Part shown: positions 1-8,918 of the stretch, in pieces
Numbering within the stretch: the first letter of the stretch is position 1
How the letters are laid out: each line of letters starts with the position of its first letter
NCBI GenBank assembly: GCA_050008495.1
Contig: JBEKMN010000007.1
Location: forward strand, 16,432 to 80,431
Direction of reading: 5' to 3'
DNA from: CAVROP01 sp050008495
GTDB lineage: Bacteria; Acidobacteriota; Terriglobia; UBA7540
DNA length: 64,000 bases
Program-made: the position numbers and the translations under genes
Notes under the pieces: generated by a model
The model's database searches: none
Told to the model about the DNA's origin: nothing
Seen by the model: only the letters and a program-made list of their open reading frames with translations

Positions 1-382
1 CATCTTCGCTCTCGGCGAAGAGGCGCAGCTCCGGCGCACGCGGGAAGAAGCTCACCGCAGCTTCACCTTCGAACGCAACATCGTGTATTGGGAAAAAGGC
101 AAACTCCTTGACGGTGCGTGGAGCAACGGCCAGTTCCTGTTCGACCACAACCTTTACTGGCAGGCCGGCGGGCAGCCGGTTCAATTCGGAAGAGACTCCC
201 TGGCGGAATGGCAACAGCGCGGGCAGGACGCGCATGCGTTGGTGGCGGACCCCCTTTTCGCCGACCCCGCACACGGCGACTTCACTCTCAAACCCGGTTC
301 GCCGGCCGCGACGATCGGTTTTCAGCCTATCGACACAAGCCAGATCGGGCGATTGGCTCGATCGATGTTTGTCATCCCCTAG
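1..382 (+). CDS. C-terminal fragment of right-handed parallel beta-helix protein
   Basis: An open frame enters from the left edge (reading begins at base 2) and ends at TAG 380-382, giving about 126 residues of a truncated gene. The fragment has the look of the last coils of a secreted pectate-lyase-like beta-helix: 'FERNIVYW', 'FDHNLYW', and then 'DPLFADPAHGDFTLKPGSPA', a phrase typical of the end of such repeats (the coil that closes the helix). The enzyme activity and signal peptide cannot be judged because the N-terminus is outside the window. A polysaccharide-binding or lyase role would fit the GH28, GH78 and GH172 genes further on, but that is inference. Confidence 0.72.
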   Translation, partial: IFALGEEAQLRRTREEAHRSFTFERNIVYWEKGKLLDGAWSNGQFLFDHNLYWQAGGQPVQFGRDSLAEWQQRGQDAHALVADPLFADPAHGDFTLKPGSPAATIGFQPIDTSQIGRLARSMFVIP

Positions 383-390
383 ATCCTTAG

Positions 391-450
391 CACCACAGAG
401 GCGCCGAGGCACAAAGACAGAAAAAGCTCACTCTGCGTCTCGGTGGTTTG
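391..450. repeat. Degenerate 8-mer CACAGAGG-type repeat
   Basis: The gap between the two first genes holds CACCACAGAGGCGCCGAGGC followed by AAAGACAG, and then, about 20 bases on, the roughly complementary CTCTGCGTCTCGGTGGT. This is a short, degenerate, 8-base-period array with a partial inverted partner. A related stretch (CACCACGGAGGCACGGAGGC...) lies at 63591-63622. It lies between convergent gene ends, so it may act as a bidirectional stop, but no function is shown. Confidence 0.5.
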
Positions 451-462
451 CATTCCGGTTCT

Positions 463-1857
463 TCAACACAACACAATCTTTTCGCGGTGTTCTTTGACTT
501 GCTTCGTCGCATTCCGCGTGTCCACCACCAAGCGCGAGTTGCGCACGATGGCCGCGTAGTCGTAGCTGGAATGGTCCGTGGCGATGAGGACCGCGTCGTA
601 GGAAGCGAGAGCTTCGGCGGTGGGTTCGACGGCGCTCAGTCGAAAATCATATTTCCGGGTTCGGTGCAGGCTTGGAAAATAGGGATCGTGGTAATCGACG
701 TGAGCGCCGCTGTCTTTGAGCAGCTCGATGATCCGCAGACTCGGTGATTCGCGCGAATCGTCGATGTCCTTCTTATACGCAATCCCCAGAACCAGGACGC
801 GGGCGTCCTGCAAGCATTGTTTCCGCTGGTTGAGGGCATCTCGCAAGGAGTCGACAACGTGCTCAGGCATGGAACTGTTGATCTGGCCCGCTAGTTCAAT
901 GAAGCGGGTTGGGAAGTCGTATTCGCGGGCCTTCCACGTCAAATAGAAGGGGTCGATCGGGATGCAGTGCCCGCCCAGTCCCGGTCCGGGGAAGAAAGGC
1001 GTAAAACCGAAGGGTTTGGTCCTGGCCGCCTCGATGACTTCCCAGATGTCTATCCCCATGCGCAGGCAAAGCAGCTTTAATTCATTCACCAGCGCGATGT
1101 TGACGCAACGATAAGTGTTCTCGAGGATTTTGGTCATCTCCGCCGTCTGCGTGGAACTGACCACGATGGTCTTCTCGAAGACCTGGTCATAGAGAGCCTG
1201 CGCCGCCAGCGCGCTTGCGGCATTTATGCCCCCGACGACTTTGGGGACCTGGTGGGTCTGGAACTGCCTGTTTCCGGGATCTTCCCGCTCCGGAGAAAAT
1301 GCCACCAGGAAGTCGCCGGAGGGCTGCGGGGGCGTGGAAATCCGAGAGCCGTCGGTCGAGTAAGGCAGGATGGGGCAACTCAGCCCGGACTTCTCGAGGA
1401 TGGGTAAGACCACCTCCTCCGTGGTACCGGGATAAGTGGTGCTTTCCAGGACCACCAATTGGCCGCGGCGCAAATGCGGCGTGACGGATTCAGCCGTGTG
1501 GCGCACGAAGGAGAGGTCCGGCTCGCGATGCGCGTCGAGGGGGGTAGGGACGCAAATTAAGATGGCGTCCATTGCTTCCAGGCGGGCGAAGTCGGTGGTG
1601 GCGCCGAACCCTCCTTTCCTAACAGCCTCGGTAATGGCGGAGGCCGGGATGTGACGGATATAGCTTTCACCTTTCGAGAGCTTCTCCACTTTAGCCGGGT
1701 CGATATCGAAGCCTGTGGTCGGCAAGCCGTTACGGGCAAAGAGCAGTCCGAGAGGCAATCCGACGTACCCTAATCCGATGACGCCAACGTGCGCGGTCTT
1801 GCCACGCACTTTGGCGCTAAAGGTCGTCGCAAGCGGGAAACTCTCTGTTTCATTCAT
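463..1857 (-). CDS. Nucleotide-sugar 6-dehydrogenase (UDP-GlcNAc/UDP-ManNAc type)
   Basis: A 464-residue UDP-glucose/GDP-mannose dehydrogenase family member, which oxidises the C6 hydroxyl of a nucleotide sugar to the uronic acid with two NAD+. The N-terminal NAD fold has 'GVIGLGYVGLPLG' (about residues 25-37). The central part has 'LENTYRCVNIALVNEL', and the catalytic Cys sits in 'GLGGHCIPIDPFYL'. The C-terminal UDP-binding domain has 'VLVLGIAYKKDIDDSRESPS'. The GGHCIPIDP form is that of WbpA/WecC/TviB-like enzymes rather than Ugd, so UDP-GlcNAc or UDP-ManNAc is the likely substrate for surface polysaccharide. An upstream in-frame start would add 22 residues (MGSTWPRE...); ATG 1857 (MNETESF) is preferred because it begins just before the Rossmann fold. 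Confidence 0.88.
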   Translation of the reverse strand: MNETESFPLATTFSAKVRGKTAHVGVIGLGYVGLPLGLLFARNGLPTTGFDIDPAKVEKLSKGESYIRHIPASAITEAVRKGGFGATTDFARLEAMDAILICVPTPLDAHREPDLSFVRHTAESVTPHLRRGQLVVLESTTYPGTTEEVVLPILEKSGLSCPILPYSTDGSRISTPPQPSGDFLVAFSPEREDPGNRQFQTHQVPKVVGGINAASALAAQALYDQVFEKTIVVSSTQTAEMTKILENTYRCVNIALVNELKLLCLRMGIDIWEVIEAARTKPFGFTPFFPGPGLGGHCIPIDPFYLTWKAREYDFPTRFIELAGQINSSMPEHVVDSLRDALNQRKQCLQDARVLVLGIAYKKDIDDSRESPSLRIIELLKDSGAHVDYHDPYFPSLHRTRKYDFRLSAVEPTAEALASYDAVLIATDHSSYDYAAIVRNSRLVVDTRNATKQVKEHREKIVLC

Positions 1858-2087
1858 CTGCCTGTCCTGCCTCCGGGTGGCGTCCGCAAACTGGGATGAT
1901 TCCCTCGGCCAAGTACTTCCCACCCCTCACCGTCGCGGGAAAAAATCCCCCGCGAGTTTAAGATAGGTCACTGAAGAATACCAGAATCTAAAGCCGCTGC
2001 GCCATCTCATTACTTGTTGCACGCACAACCACAAAATCCGCTATCATCTAGCTTTGCCTTAGGCAACCGTGTGCAGACGTGTTCAAC

Positions 2088-3524
2088 ATGCAGCACATCA
2101 GACGCCGCGCATTTCTGAAAACCGCCGCCGCGGGGTTGGCGTGCGCTCCCGCGATCTTGAAGGCAAGCGCACCTCGCAGCACCGACATCCAAATTGAAAC
2201 CGTCGGTATTGAATTCAAGGAGTACCAGTATCGCGTTCCCATCAAGTTTGGGGGCGTCGTTTCAACGCACGTCGTTCTCTTGAATGTGAACTGTGCGGTG
2301 CGATCGCGGGGCGGCAAGAGTTCCCAAGGCTTCGGTTCGATGCCGCTCGCGAACACCTGGGCGTTTCCTTCCCGCGTTCTTCCTTTCAGCGCTACGCAGA
2401 ACGCGATGAATACCCTGGCGGGACGCATTTCCAAGCTTACCGGTGACTTCAAAGAGTACGGCCATCCCATCGAGCTCAACTGGTCGCTCGAGCCCCAATA
2501 CTTGAAGGCTGCCGAGGCAGTCACAGAGGAGCAGAAGCTGGCCGAACCCATTCCCAAGCTTTGCACCCTGGTGACGGCGAGCGCCTTCGACGCGGCGGTC
2601 CACGATGCGTACGGCAAACTGCACGGGCTGAACTGCTACCATACCTACGGCCCCGAGTTCATGAATCGTGATCTTTCGTATTATCTAGGCGAGGATTACA
2701 AAGGAGAATACCCGGAAAAGTATGTTTTGAAAGAACCCAAGCCCCGCATGCCGATGTACCACCTGGTTTCGGCGATCGATCCCCTGGTGGACTCGGATAT
2801 CAAGCAGCGTGTGAACGACGGCCTGCCGGAGACGCTGCCCGAGTGGATCAATTACAACGGGCTGACCCATTTCAAAATCAAATTGGACGGCGACGATTTG
2901 AAATGGGATTCCGAGCGGGTGCTGGGCGTGGATCGGGTGGTTACGGAGACCGAGCAAAAGCGCCGGGTTACGGACTGGGTTTACTCGCTGGACTTCAACG
3001 AGCGCTGCCCTAACGTGCAATATCTCGTCGATTTTCTGCATCGGGTTAAGGACAAGTCGCCGGGAGGCTTTGCGCGGATTCAGTACGTTGAGCAGCCCAC
3101 CGCGCGCGATCTCGACACGCATCGCCAGAACGTGGTGTTTGAGGCCGCCAAGCTGAAACCGGTCGTCATCGATGAATCTCTGACGGACCTCCACGCGCTG
3201 AAACTCTCCCGCGAGATGGGTTACACGGGCGCCGCGCTCAAGGCCTGCAAAGGCCAGAGCAACATGATGATCCTCGCTCCCTACATGGAAAAGAACAGGA
3301 TGTTCCTCTGCGTGCAGGACCTCACCTGCCCCGGCGCTTCGCTGATTCAATCCGCGAGTTTGGCTGCGCACGTTCCCGGCGTCAAAGCCATTGAGGCCAA
3401 TTCGCGGCAGTTCGTGCCTGCCGCCAACCAAGGCTGGGAAAAGCGCTTTCCCGGCGTTTTTCACATCACCGACGGCACCATGGACACTTCGCACTTGAAT
3501 GGCCTTGGAATCGGGGCGGTTTAG
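2088..3524 (+). CDS. Tat-exported enolase-superfamily protein (MLE-like subgroup)
   Basis: 478 residues starting at ATG 2088 (MQHIRRRAFLKTAAAG), a classic Tat signal ending near 'LKAS'. A GTG three codons earlier is possible. The mature part has the enolase-superfamily barrel: 'FKIKLDGDD' (KxK on strand 2), metal-ligand candidates 'YSLDFNE', 'YVEQPTARD' and 'VIDESLTD', and a Lys on strand 6 in 'ALKACKGQS'. KxK plus a late Lys is the muconate-lactonizing/epimerase pattern, not the His-based dehydratase pattern of the other two family members in this window. The N-terminal capping region is unusually long. The substrate is unknown. It is read toward the Gfo/Idh/MocA gene at 3873 but separated from it by about 350 bp of repeats. 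Confidence 0.75.
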   Translation: MQHIRRRAFLKTAAAGLACAPAILKASAPRSTDIQIETVGIEFKEYQYRVPIKFGGVVSTHVVLLNVNCAVRSRGGKSSQGFGSMPLANTWAFPSRVLPFSATQNAMNTLAGRISKLTGDFKEYGHPIELNWSLEPQYLKAAEAVTEEQKLAEPIPKLCTLVTASAFDAAVHDAYGKLHGLNCYHTYGPEFMNRDLSYYLGEDYKGEYPEKYVLKEPKPRMPMYHLVSAIDPLVDSDIKQRVNDGLPETLPEWINYNGLTHFKIKLDGDDLKWDSERVLGVDRVVTETEQKRRVTDWVYSLDFNERCPNVQYLVDFLHRVKDKSPGGFARIQYVEQPTARDLDTHRQNVVFEAAKLKPVVIDESLTDLHALKLSREMGYTGAALKACKGQSNMMILAPYMEKNRMFLCVQDLTCPGASLIQSASLAAHVPGVKAIEANSRQFVPAANQGWEKRFPGVFHITDGTMDTSHLNGLGIGAV

Positions 3525-3551
3525 GGCCGGGACACGCAGAAGAATCAACTG

Positions 3552-3582
3552 CTGTCATCCCGAGCGCAGCGAAGGATCTCTG
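3552..3582. repeat. REP-like GAGCGnAGCGAAGG element
   Basis: CTGTCATCCCGAGCGCAGCG followed by AAGGATCTCTG, just after the enolase-superfamily gene. Relatives of the same core (CTGAGCGnAGCGAAGG) are at 40960-40993, 41011-41044 (inverted), 47571-47599, 60841-60869 and, weaker, 63686-63714. It is always intergenic here. Confidence 0.6.
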
Positions 3583-3698
3583 CTCGCGATCCACAGACGA
3601 CGCCCTGATGGCCGCCGCACAACGCAACCTTGACGCTCTGAAAACGATCCTGCACCAAGCGTATGTAGCCAGTTGATTGAGGATGCCGTCGGCTGGCG

Positions 3699-3830
3699 CC
3701 GCTTTGGAGTGCGGCAGCTTGCTGCCGCTTTTGCTCAGGCCAGCTTGCTGGCCGGGATTGGGACACCTAATGAGCGCGAGCAAGTTCGCGCTCGGGGAAA
3801 GCGGCAGCAAGCTGCCGCACTCCAAAGCGG
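3699..3830. repeat. 33-bp perfect inverted repeat with nested hairpins
   Basis: Bases 3699-3731 (beginning CCGCTTTGGAGTGCGGCAGC) are the exact reverse complement of 3798-3830, with a 66-bp spacer. Inside the spacer are two further hairpins, GGCCAGC-TT-GCTGGCC (3738-3753) and GAGCGCGA...TCGCGCTC (3772-3793). A fourth, GCGGGGCT-AA-AGCCCCGC, follows at 3827-3844. Each arm can also fold on itself through GCGGCAGC/GCTGCCGC. The block ends about 30 bp before the RBS of the gene at 3873, so it could be a terminator or attenuator in its leader, or a mobile REP-type unit. Confidence 0.85.
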
Positions 3831-3872
3831 GGCTAAAGCCCCGCCCTTCCGGAACCTAGAAAGGGTGATTTT

Positions 3873-5219
3873 ATGAGTGAATTATCGCGGAGAGAGTTCG
3901 GCAAGCAGGCAATTGCGGCGGGCCTTGCTACGGCGCTCGGCGCCACGCGAGTTCAGGGCGCGAACGATCGCATCCGCGTGGGCTTTATCGGTCTCGGAAA
4001 TCGCGGGGACCAGGTACTCGACGGATTCCTCGAGCACCGAGACGCGGAAGTGGTGGCGATTTGCGATCTGCACCAACCCTACCTGGATTTCGCGTCCCGG
4101 AAAATCGGAGGCAACCCAAGGCAGTTCAAGGACTATCGCCGCCTGCTTGAAGTGAAGGATATCGATGCGGTGGCGATCTGCGCGCCCGACCACTGGCACA
4201 CCCTGATGAGTATTCAGGCCTGCGAAGCTGGAAAAGATATTTACGTCGAGAAACCGCTTTCCCTGGTAGTTGGGGAAGGGCGCAAGATCGTGGAAGCTGC
4301 GCGCCGCCACCAGCGAGTGACGCAGGTGGGACTGATGCGCCGCTCGAGCCCCGTCATGAAGGAGGCCGTCAACCTCCTGCGCGGTGGCGGGATCGGGAAG
4401 ATCACGGCCATCCGTTCCTTCCACATCCAGAATGAGTGGCCGAACGGCATCGGGAATCCCCCGGACTCAGAGCCGCCGGCGGGCTTGGATTGGGACGCAT
4501 GGCTGGGACCGGCGCCCAAAGTTCCCTACAATCGCAACCGCGCCTTCTACCGCTTTCGCTGGTTTTATGACTACTCGGGAGGACAAATCACCAACTTCGG
4601 CGCGCACTATCTTGACTTCAGCCACTGGGCTCTCGGCGCCGATGCGCCGCTGGCTGTGACCGCGATGGGCGGAAAGTTGGCGGTCCACGACAATCGCGAA
4701 ATTCCCGACACCGCGGAGGTGATCTGGACCTATCCAGGGGGCACGCTTGTGATCTTCTCGCAATACAACACCAACGCATCCCCCGCCGACCGCCGCGGCA
4801 GCACCATCGAAGTGCGCGGCACCGAAGGGACGATGTTTCTCGATTGGAACGGCTACGAAGTAATACCTGAAGCGGTGTGCGAAGTGGACTTCCCTGCCTC
4901 GACGCCGCTCGATCGGACGGTGGACGACCCGTGGATGAAGCGCCGGCATACCATGATCAAAGCCACAAAAGTGGAGGGCAAGGACGGCACACCCCTCCAC
5001 GCGCGCAACTTTCTCGACTGCGTGCGCAGCCGGCAGGCGTGCCATTGTGATATCGAAACCGGCCATCGCAGCACTTGCGCAACCCTGATTGCGGACGTCG
5101 CGCTTAAATCCAAATCGTATTTGGAATGGGATGCGAGGGAGGAGTGTTTCACGAATAACTCGGCGGCGAACAAGTATCTCCGCTACGAATACCGTCCTCC
5201 CTACCGCTTCCCGAGCTAG
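3873..5219 (+). CDS. Tat-exported Gfo/Idh/MocA family oxidoreductase
   Basis: 448 residues from ATG 3873, after the RBS-like AAAGGGTG. The N-terminus 'LSRREFGKQAIAAGLATALG' is a Tat signal. The Rossmann motif 'VGFIGLGNRGDQV' (about 37-49) and 'DIYVEKPLSL' (the EKP motif of the family) follow, then the C-terminal sheet domain with 'GAHYLDFSHWALG', where the catalytic-site His is expected. The family covers NAD(P)-dependent sugar dehydrogenases but also GH109-type glycosidases, which carry tightly bound NAD and Tat signals. Which of these applies cannot be told. It is one of three such proteins in the window. Confidence 0.85.
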   Translation: MSELSRREFGKQAIAAGLATALGATRVQGANDRIRVGFIGLGNRGDQVLDGFLEHRDAEVVAICDLHQPYLDFASRKIGGNPRQFKDYRRLLEVKDIDAVAICAPDHWHTLMSIQACEAGKDIYVEKPLSLVVGEGRKIVEAARRHQRVTQVGLMRRSSPVMKEAVNLLRGGGIGKITAIRSFHIQNEWPNGIGNPPDSEPPAGLDWDAWLGPAPKVPYNRNRAFYRFRWFYDYSGGQITNFGAHYLDFSHWALGADAPLAVTAMGGKLAVHDNREIPDTAEVIWTYPGGTLVIFSQYNTNASPADRRGSTIEVRGTEGTMFLDWNGYEVIPEAVCEVDFPASTPLDRTVDDPWMKRRHTMIKATKVEGKDGTPLHARNFLDCVRSRQACHCDIETGHRSTCATLIADVALKSKSYLEWDAREECFTNNSAANKYLRYEYRPPYRFPS

Positions 5220-5292
5220 CGCAGTCGTGGACTATGAGAGTGCGCGATTCCCCTCTCTTGGGAAGGACTTCTTGTCTCTGGCGATTTTTCTC

Positions 5293-5321
5293 TTGACAAA
5301 CGGGACGACATAGGCTAGACT
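5293..5321 (+). promoter_or_regulatory. Sigma70-like promoter at edge of repeat element copy 1
   Basis: TTGACA (5293-5298), 17-bp spacer, TAGACT (5316-5321). The same -35, the same spacer length and a similar -10 (TAGCCT) mark the outer edge of two other copies of the element at 40333-40361 and 63107-63135 on the minus strand. This recurrence is the main reason to believe it. Confidence 0.5.
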
Positions 5322-6240
5322 TCTTTTGTGGGGTTGGGCAGGGGGTCAGGCCCTGTCAGCCAGGTTATGCCAGAAAGTCCTCTTTTGTTTCCGTCCGTAG
5401 TCCCTACCTGTGGTTTCTGCCTCCAAGTGCCGTCGAGAGGTCGAGGAGTCAAAGAGTCGAGGAGTTGGGAAGCCAACCGGCGACCCCATCTTTCGGGTCG
5501 CAGCTTGGGGAGACGGTCGGCCATTCCTGGACTTCCCGACTCGTCGATTTCCCGGCTGCGGAACTTAGCGAGCGAGCCAGGGAGGCACGACTCCGAAAAA
5601 CACAAAAATAATACGAACGAAGCCAGTATGTTATTGAAAACACAGGGATGGTTTGGAAAACGAACCCAAAACGAACTCAACTTTGAGCGCCAAATGCACA
5701 GGTTGAACCCAAATAGCAAGCTCTCCAGCGCACCACGCGACCGAGCGGGGGGGTTGCGCCTCGAAATGCCGAATTGCACAGAAGCGATCCGCTCTCGAAA
5801 GCCCGGAGGATCTCGAGAAAAACATAAGAATAATACGAACGAACCGGGAATGTTATTGAAAACAAAGGACGGCTATGGAAAACCTCTGGTGCGCGCGTCG
5901 CGCTGACCCTCAGGTCAGCATGGCGGAAGAACTCGGCCAGAGTGCCGACCTGAAGGTCGGCGCTTCAAGAATTGCCGGAACAAAGCGAGAATGTCTATGA
6001 AAACAAAGGACCGCTATGGAAAAGTCGCATGCCGCTGGTGGGCATGGCAGGTCGGGTCCCACGGTGGCAAGCAACCTCTGGGCCCGAGTCGTCTCCGGGT
6101 GTGAACGGTTTGGCTGAAAGCTGAGGGCTGACTGCTGAAAGCTCATTTTTGCCGGAACAAAGCGAGAATGTCATTGAAAACAAAGGGAGCAGGATTTTCT
6201 CAAGTGTCGACAGAGACCAGCAAGATTGAAAAAACGGGAC
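5322..6240 (+). repeat. Long dispersed intergenic element, copy 1
   Basis: A gene-poor stretch of about 1 kb between the Gfo/Idh/MocA gene and the ADOP permease. It shares a core (AATAATACGAACGAAGCCAG then TATGTTATTGAAAACA) with 40190-40220 and 62950-62985 on the opposite strand. The GAACGAA...TTGAAAAC unit recurs here about four times, near 5606, 5836, 5974 and 6152 (the last two as ACAAAGCGAGAATGT...TGAAAACAAAGG). Also present are hairpins GCTGACC/GGTCAGC (5902-5919) and GCCGACCT/AGGTCGGC (5944-5961), and a 7-base array (GCTGAnn)4 at 6113-6140. The open frame across 5328-5906 is probably a by-product of repeats rather than a gene. Confidence 0.7.
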
Positions 6241-6302
6241 TAACGCCCTCCGTCCTCCTACGTCTAATTGGAGAATAACCAACTCTGTGGGGGGTGCTAC
6301 CT

Positions 6303-8840
6303 ATGGGTGCTTTGGTCGGAGACATCCGCTATGCCGCGCGCGTGCTGGTGAAGAATCCGGTGTTTGCCGCGGTCGCAGTACTAACCCTGGCGCTGGGCAT
6401 CGGGGCCAATACCGCCATATTCACGCTGCTCGATCAGGTCCTGCTTCGCCTGTTGCCTGTAAAGAATCCGCAACAGTTGGTGCTGCTGACCATGCGGGGC
6501 CAGCATTACGGCAACAACTGGGGTGGCAACGCGATTTCTTACCCGATGTACCGGGACTTCCAATCCCACAACGAGGTCTTTTCGGGCATGTTCTGCCGCT
6601 TTCCGACATCGGTCAGCCTGACTGCGCGGGAGCGAGCGGAGCGCGTGGACGCGGAACTGGTCTCAGGAACTTACTTCAGCGTTCTCGGCGTGCGTATGGC
6701 CCTGGGCCGCCCGTTCACACCGGAAGAGGATCGTACGCCCGATGGCGCTCCCCTGGTAATTCTGAACTACAGCTACTGGAAGCAGCGGTTCGGAGGCGAT
6801 CCCGGGATCCTGGGAAAAAAGCTCACGGTGAACAAGCACGACATGACGGTCATCGGCGTAGCAGAATCCGGCTTTGACGGCGTCGAGCTCGGATACTTGC
6901 CCAAACTTTTCATCCCGGTGATGATGCAGCACGAAGTGGTGATTGTCCCCAACGACTTTCTCACCGATCGCCGCAGCCGCTGGGTGAACGCCTTCGGACG
7001 CTTGAAGCCCGGTGTGACCGAGACGCAGGCGAAGGCGTCGCTCCAGCCCTTCATGCATTCGATGCTCGAGAATGAGGTTCGCGAAGCGGCGTTCGCACAC
7101 GCCTCGGCTTATGATCGCGAGCAATTCCTCAAATGCTACATCGACGTGCTACCCGGGTCACAAGGGAGGTCATACATCCGGCCCGGACTCTCCACCCCGC
7201 TCTGGGTGCTGATGGCGATTACGGGGGCGGTATTGCTGATCACTTGCGCCAATCTTGCCAACCTCCTGCTGGCGCGTGCCAGCGGCCGGCAAAGGGAAAT
7301 CGCGGTAAGACTGGCGATCGGCGCCGGCCGGGCTCGAATCGTCCGGCAGCTTTTAGCGGAGACGATCTGCCTTTCCTTGCTGGGAGCCGTTGCCGGGCTG
7401 GCGCTGGCTTTTGCGGCCGACAAGGCTTTGATGGCTATCTATTTACCGTCCGATTCGGCAGGCCTGAGTATTTCTGCTGCGCCCGATCTTCGCATACTCG
7501 TCTTCACGCTGGCGGTCACGCTTCTGACGGGAATTATGTTTGGGCTGGCGCCGGCGCTCAGGACCACCCGCCCGGACATTGCACGAACGCTGAAAGACGA
7601 AGGCGGGGCGGTGGTAGGCGGGGGACACGGCAAACTGCGCAACGCGCTGGTGGTGGCGCAAGTCTCGCTCTCCTTGTTGCTGCTGATCGGCGCCGGACTG
7701 TTTCTGCGGACGTTGAACAATCTCAGCAGCCTCGGTCCGGGCTTCCCGGCGGAACGGCTGGTGGGGTTTCAAATCGACCCCTCGCTGAGCGGCTACACAC
7801 CCGAGCGAGCCAAAATCTTCTATCAGCAATTGACGGCTAGCCTTGGGTCCATTCCCGGCGTCCAATCCGTGGGGCTGGCGGCGATGCGTATTCTCCAGGG
7901 TGGCGAGTGGGACAGCAGCGTGACGGTGGAGGGCTATAATCCCGCGACGCCCAAAGATCGCCCCGAACCTTACATGAACGCGATCAGCCCGAACTATTTC
8001 GCTACCCTCGGGGTGCCCATCGTGTTAGGAAGGGACTTCACCGTCAATGACAACCGCGAGGTCAAGAACGGTCCCCAGCCAGATGACTGGACTCAGACGG
8101 CCGTAATGATCAACGAGAAGTTCGCGCGGCTCTATTTCCAGGGGCAGAATCCCATCGGCCGGCATATGGGCTTCGGGGACGATCCCGGGACGCACACCGA
8201 CATGGAGGTTATCGGGGTGGTGAAGGACATCAAGTACACCAGCCTGCGCGACGAAATCCCGGCCCAGGCCTACGTTCCGTACCTCGGCAGCCACTTCCTC
8301 GGTAGCATGACGGTCTACCTGCGAACTGCCTCCGACCCTAAACGGGTGATGCCGGCCGTGCGCGCCAAAGTCCGCGAACTCGACGCGAACCTGCCGATTT
8401 ACGATATGCGCACCACGGAAGCGCAGATCAGCAACTCGCTTGCTACCGAACGGATGATCGCCAGCCTGTCTTCCGTCTTCGGCGCGCTTGCGACCCTGCT
8501 GGCAGCTCTCGGGCTGTATGGCGTGATGGCCTACTCGGTCGCCCAGCGAAAACGTGAGATCGGCATTCGCATGGCGCTGGGCGCGGAGCCCGTGACGGTG
8601 GTTTGGATGGTGATGCGCGACGTGCTGCTGCTCGTGGCGGTTGGAATCGCGATCGGTGTGCCCGCGGCCATCGCGCTGTCGCGGGTGGTGGCCACTCAAC
8701 TCTACGGCCTGTCGGCGCACGACCCCTCCACGCTGGCCTTGGCTGTGGCTGCACTCGCGCTGGTCGCTTGCGCGGCCGGGTACCTCCCTGCCCGGCGCGC
8801 CAGCCGCCTGGACCCTATGGTCGCCTTGCGGTATGAATAA
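6303..8840 (+). CDS. ADOP-type orphan ABC permease (MacB/FtsX fold, duplicated)
   Basis: 845 residues starting at ATG 6303; a GTG three codons upstream is possible. It matches the acidobacterial duplicated orphan permease type: an N-terminal TM helix after 'IRYAARVLVKNPVFAAVAVL' with 'TLALGIGANTAIFT', a periplasmic MacB_PCD-like domain, and a first FtsX block ('LLITCANLANLLLARASGR..REIAVRLAIGAGR'). A second TM/periplasmic repeat follows, and a last FtsX block with 'KREIGIRMALGA'. MacB-type permeases normally work with an ATPase and a periplasmic adaptor to move substrates or transmit force across the envelope. No ATPase gene is nearby, which is usual for ADOPs. The substrate is unknown. The downstream gene begins after 78 bp. 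Confidence 0.9.
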   Translation: MGALVGDIRYAARVLVKNPVFAAVAVLTLALGIGANTAIFTLLDQVLLRLLPVKNPQQLVLLTMRGQHYGNNWGGNAISYPMYRDFQSHNEVFSGMFCRFPTSVSLTARERAERVDAELVSGTYFSVLGVRMALGRPFTPEEDRTPDGAPLVILNYSYWKQRFGGDPGILGKKLTVNKHDMTVIGVAESGFDGVELGYLPKLFIPVMMQHEVVIVPNDFLTDRRSRWVNAFGRLKPGVTETQAKASLQPFMHSMLENEVREAAFAHASAYDREQFLKCYIDVLPGSQGRSYIRPGLSTPLWVLMAITGAVLLITCANLANLLLARASGRQREIAVRLAIGAGRARIVRQLLAETICLSLLGAVAGLALAFAADKALMAIYLPSDSAGLSISAAPDLRILVFTLAVTLLTGIMFGLAPALRTTRPDIARTLKDEGGAVVGGGHGKLRNALVVAQVSLSLLLLIGAGLFLRTLNNLSSLGPGFPAERLVGFQIDPSLSGYTPERAKIFYQQLTASLGSIPGVQSVGLAAMRILQGGEWDSSVTVEGYNPATPKDRPEPYMNAISPNYFATLGVPIVLGRDFTVNDNREVKNGPQPDDWTQTAVMINEKFARLYFQGQNPIGRHMGFGDDPGTHTDMEVIGVVKDIKYTSLRDEIPAQAYVPYLGSHFLGSMTVYLRTASDPKRVMPAVRAKVRELDANLPIYDMRTTEAQISNSLATERMIASLSSVFGALATLLAALGLYGVMAYSVAQRKREIGIRMALGAEPVTVVWMVMRDVLLLVAVGIAIGVPAAIALSRVVATQLYGLSAHDPSTLALAVAALALVACAAGYLPARRASRLDPMVALRYE

Positions 8841-8918
8841 CGGCCATTGACTTATGGGGGGCGAGATTGTATTGTCTGGCGAGTCAGCGAGAGACGAAAC
8901 GCGCGAAGGAGAATACTT

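Noticed and set aside
5328..5906. 192-codon frame within the repeat element
   Set aside because: Contains the repeated NNTNEA.MLLKT phrase, but in the other copies this frame is not kept; better explained by repeats.
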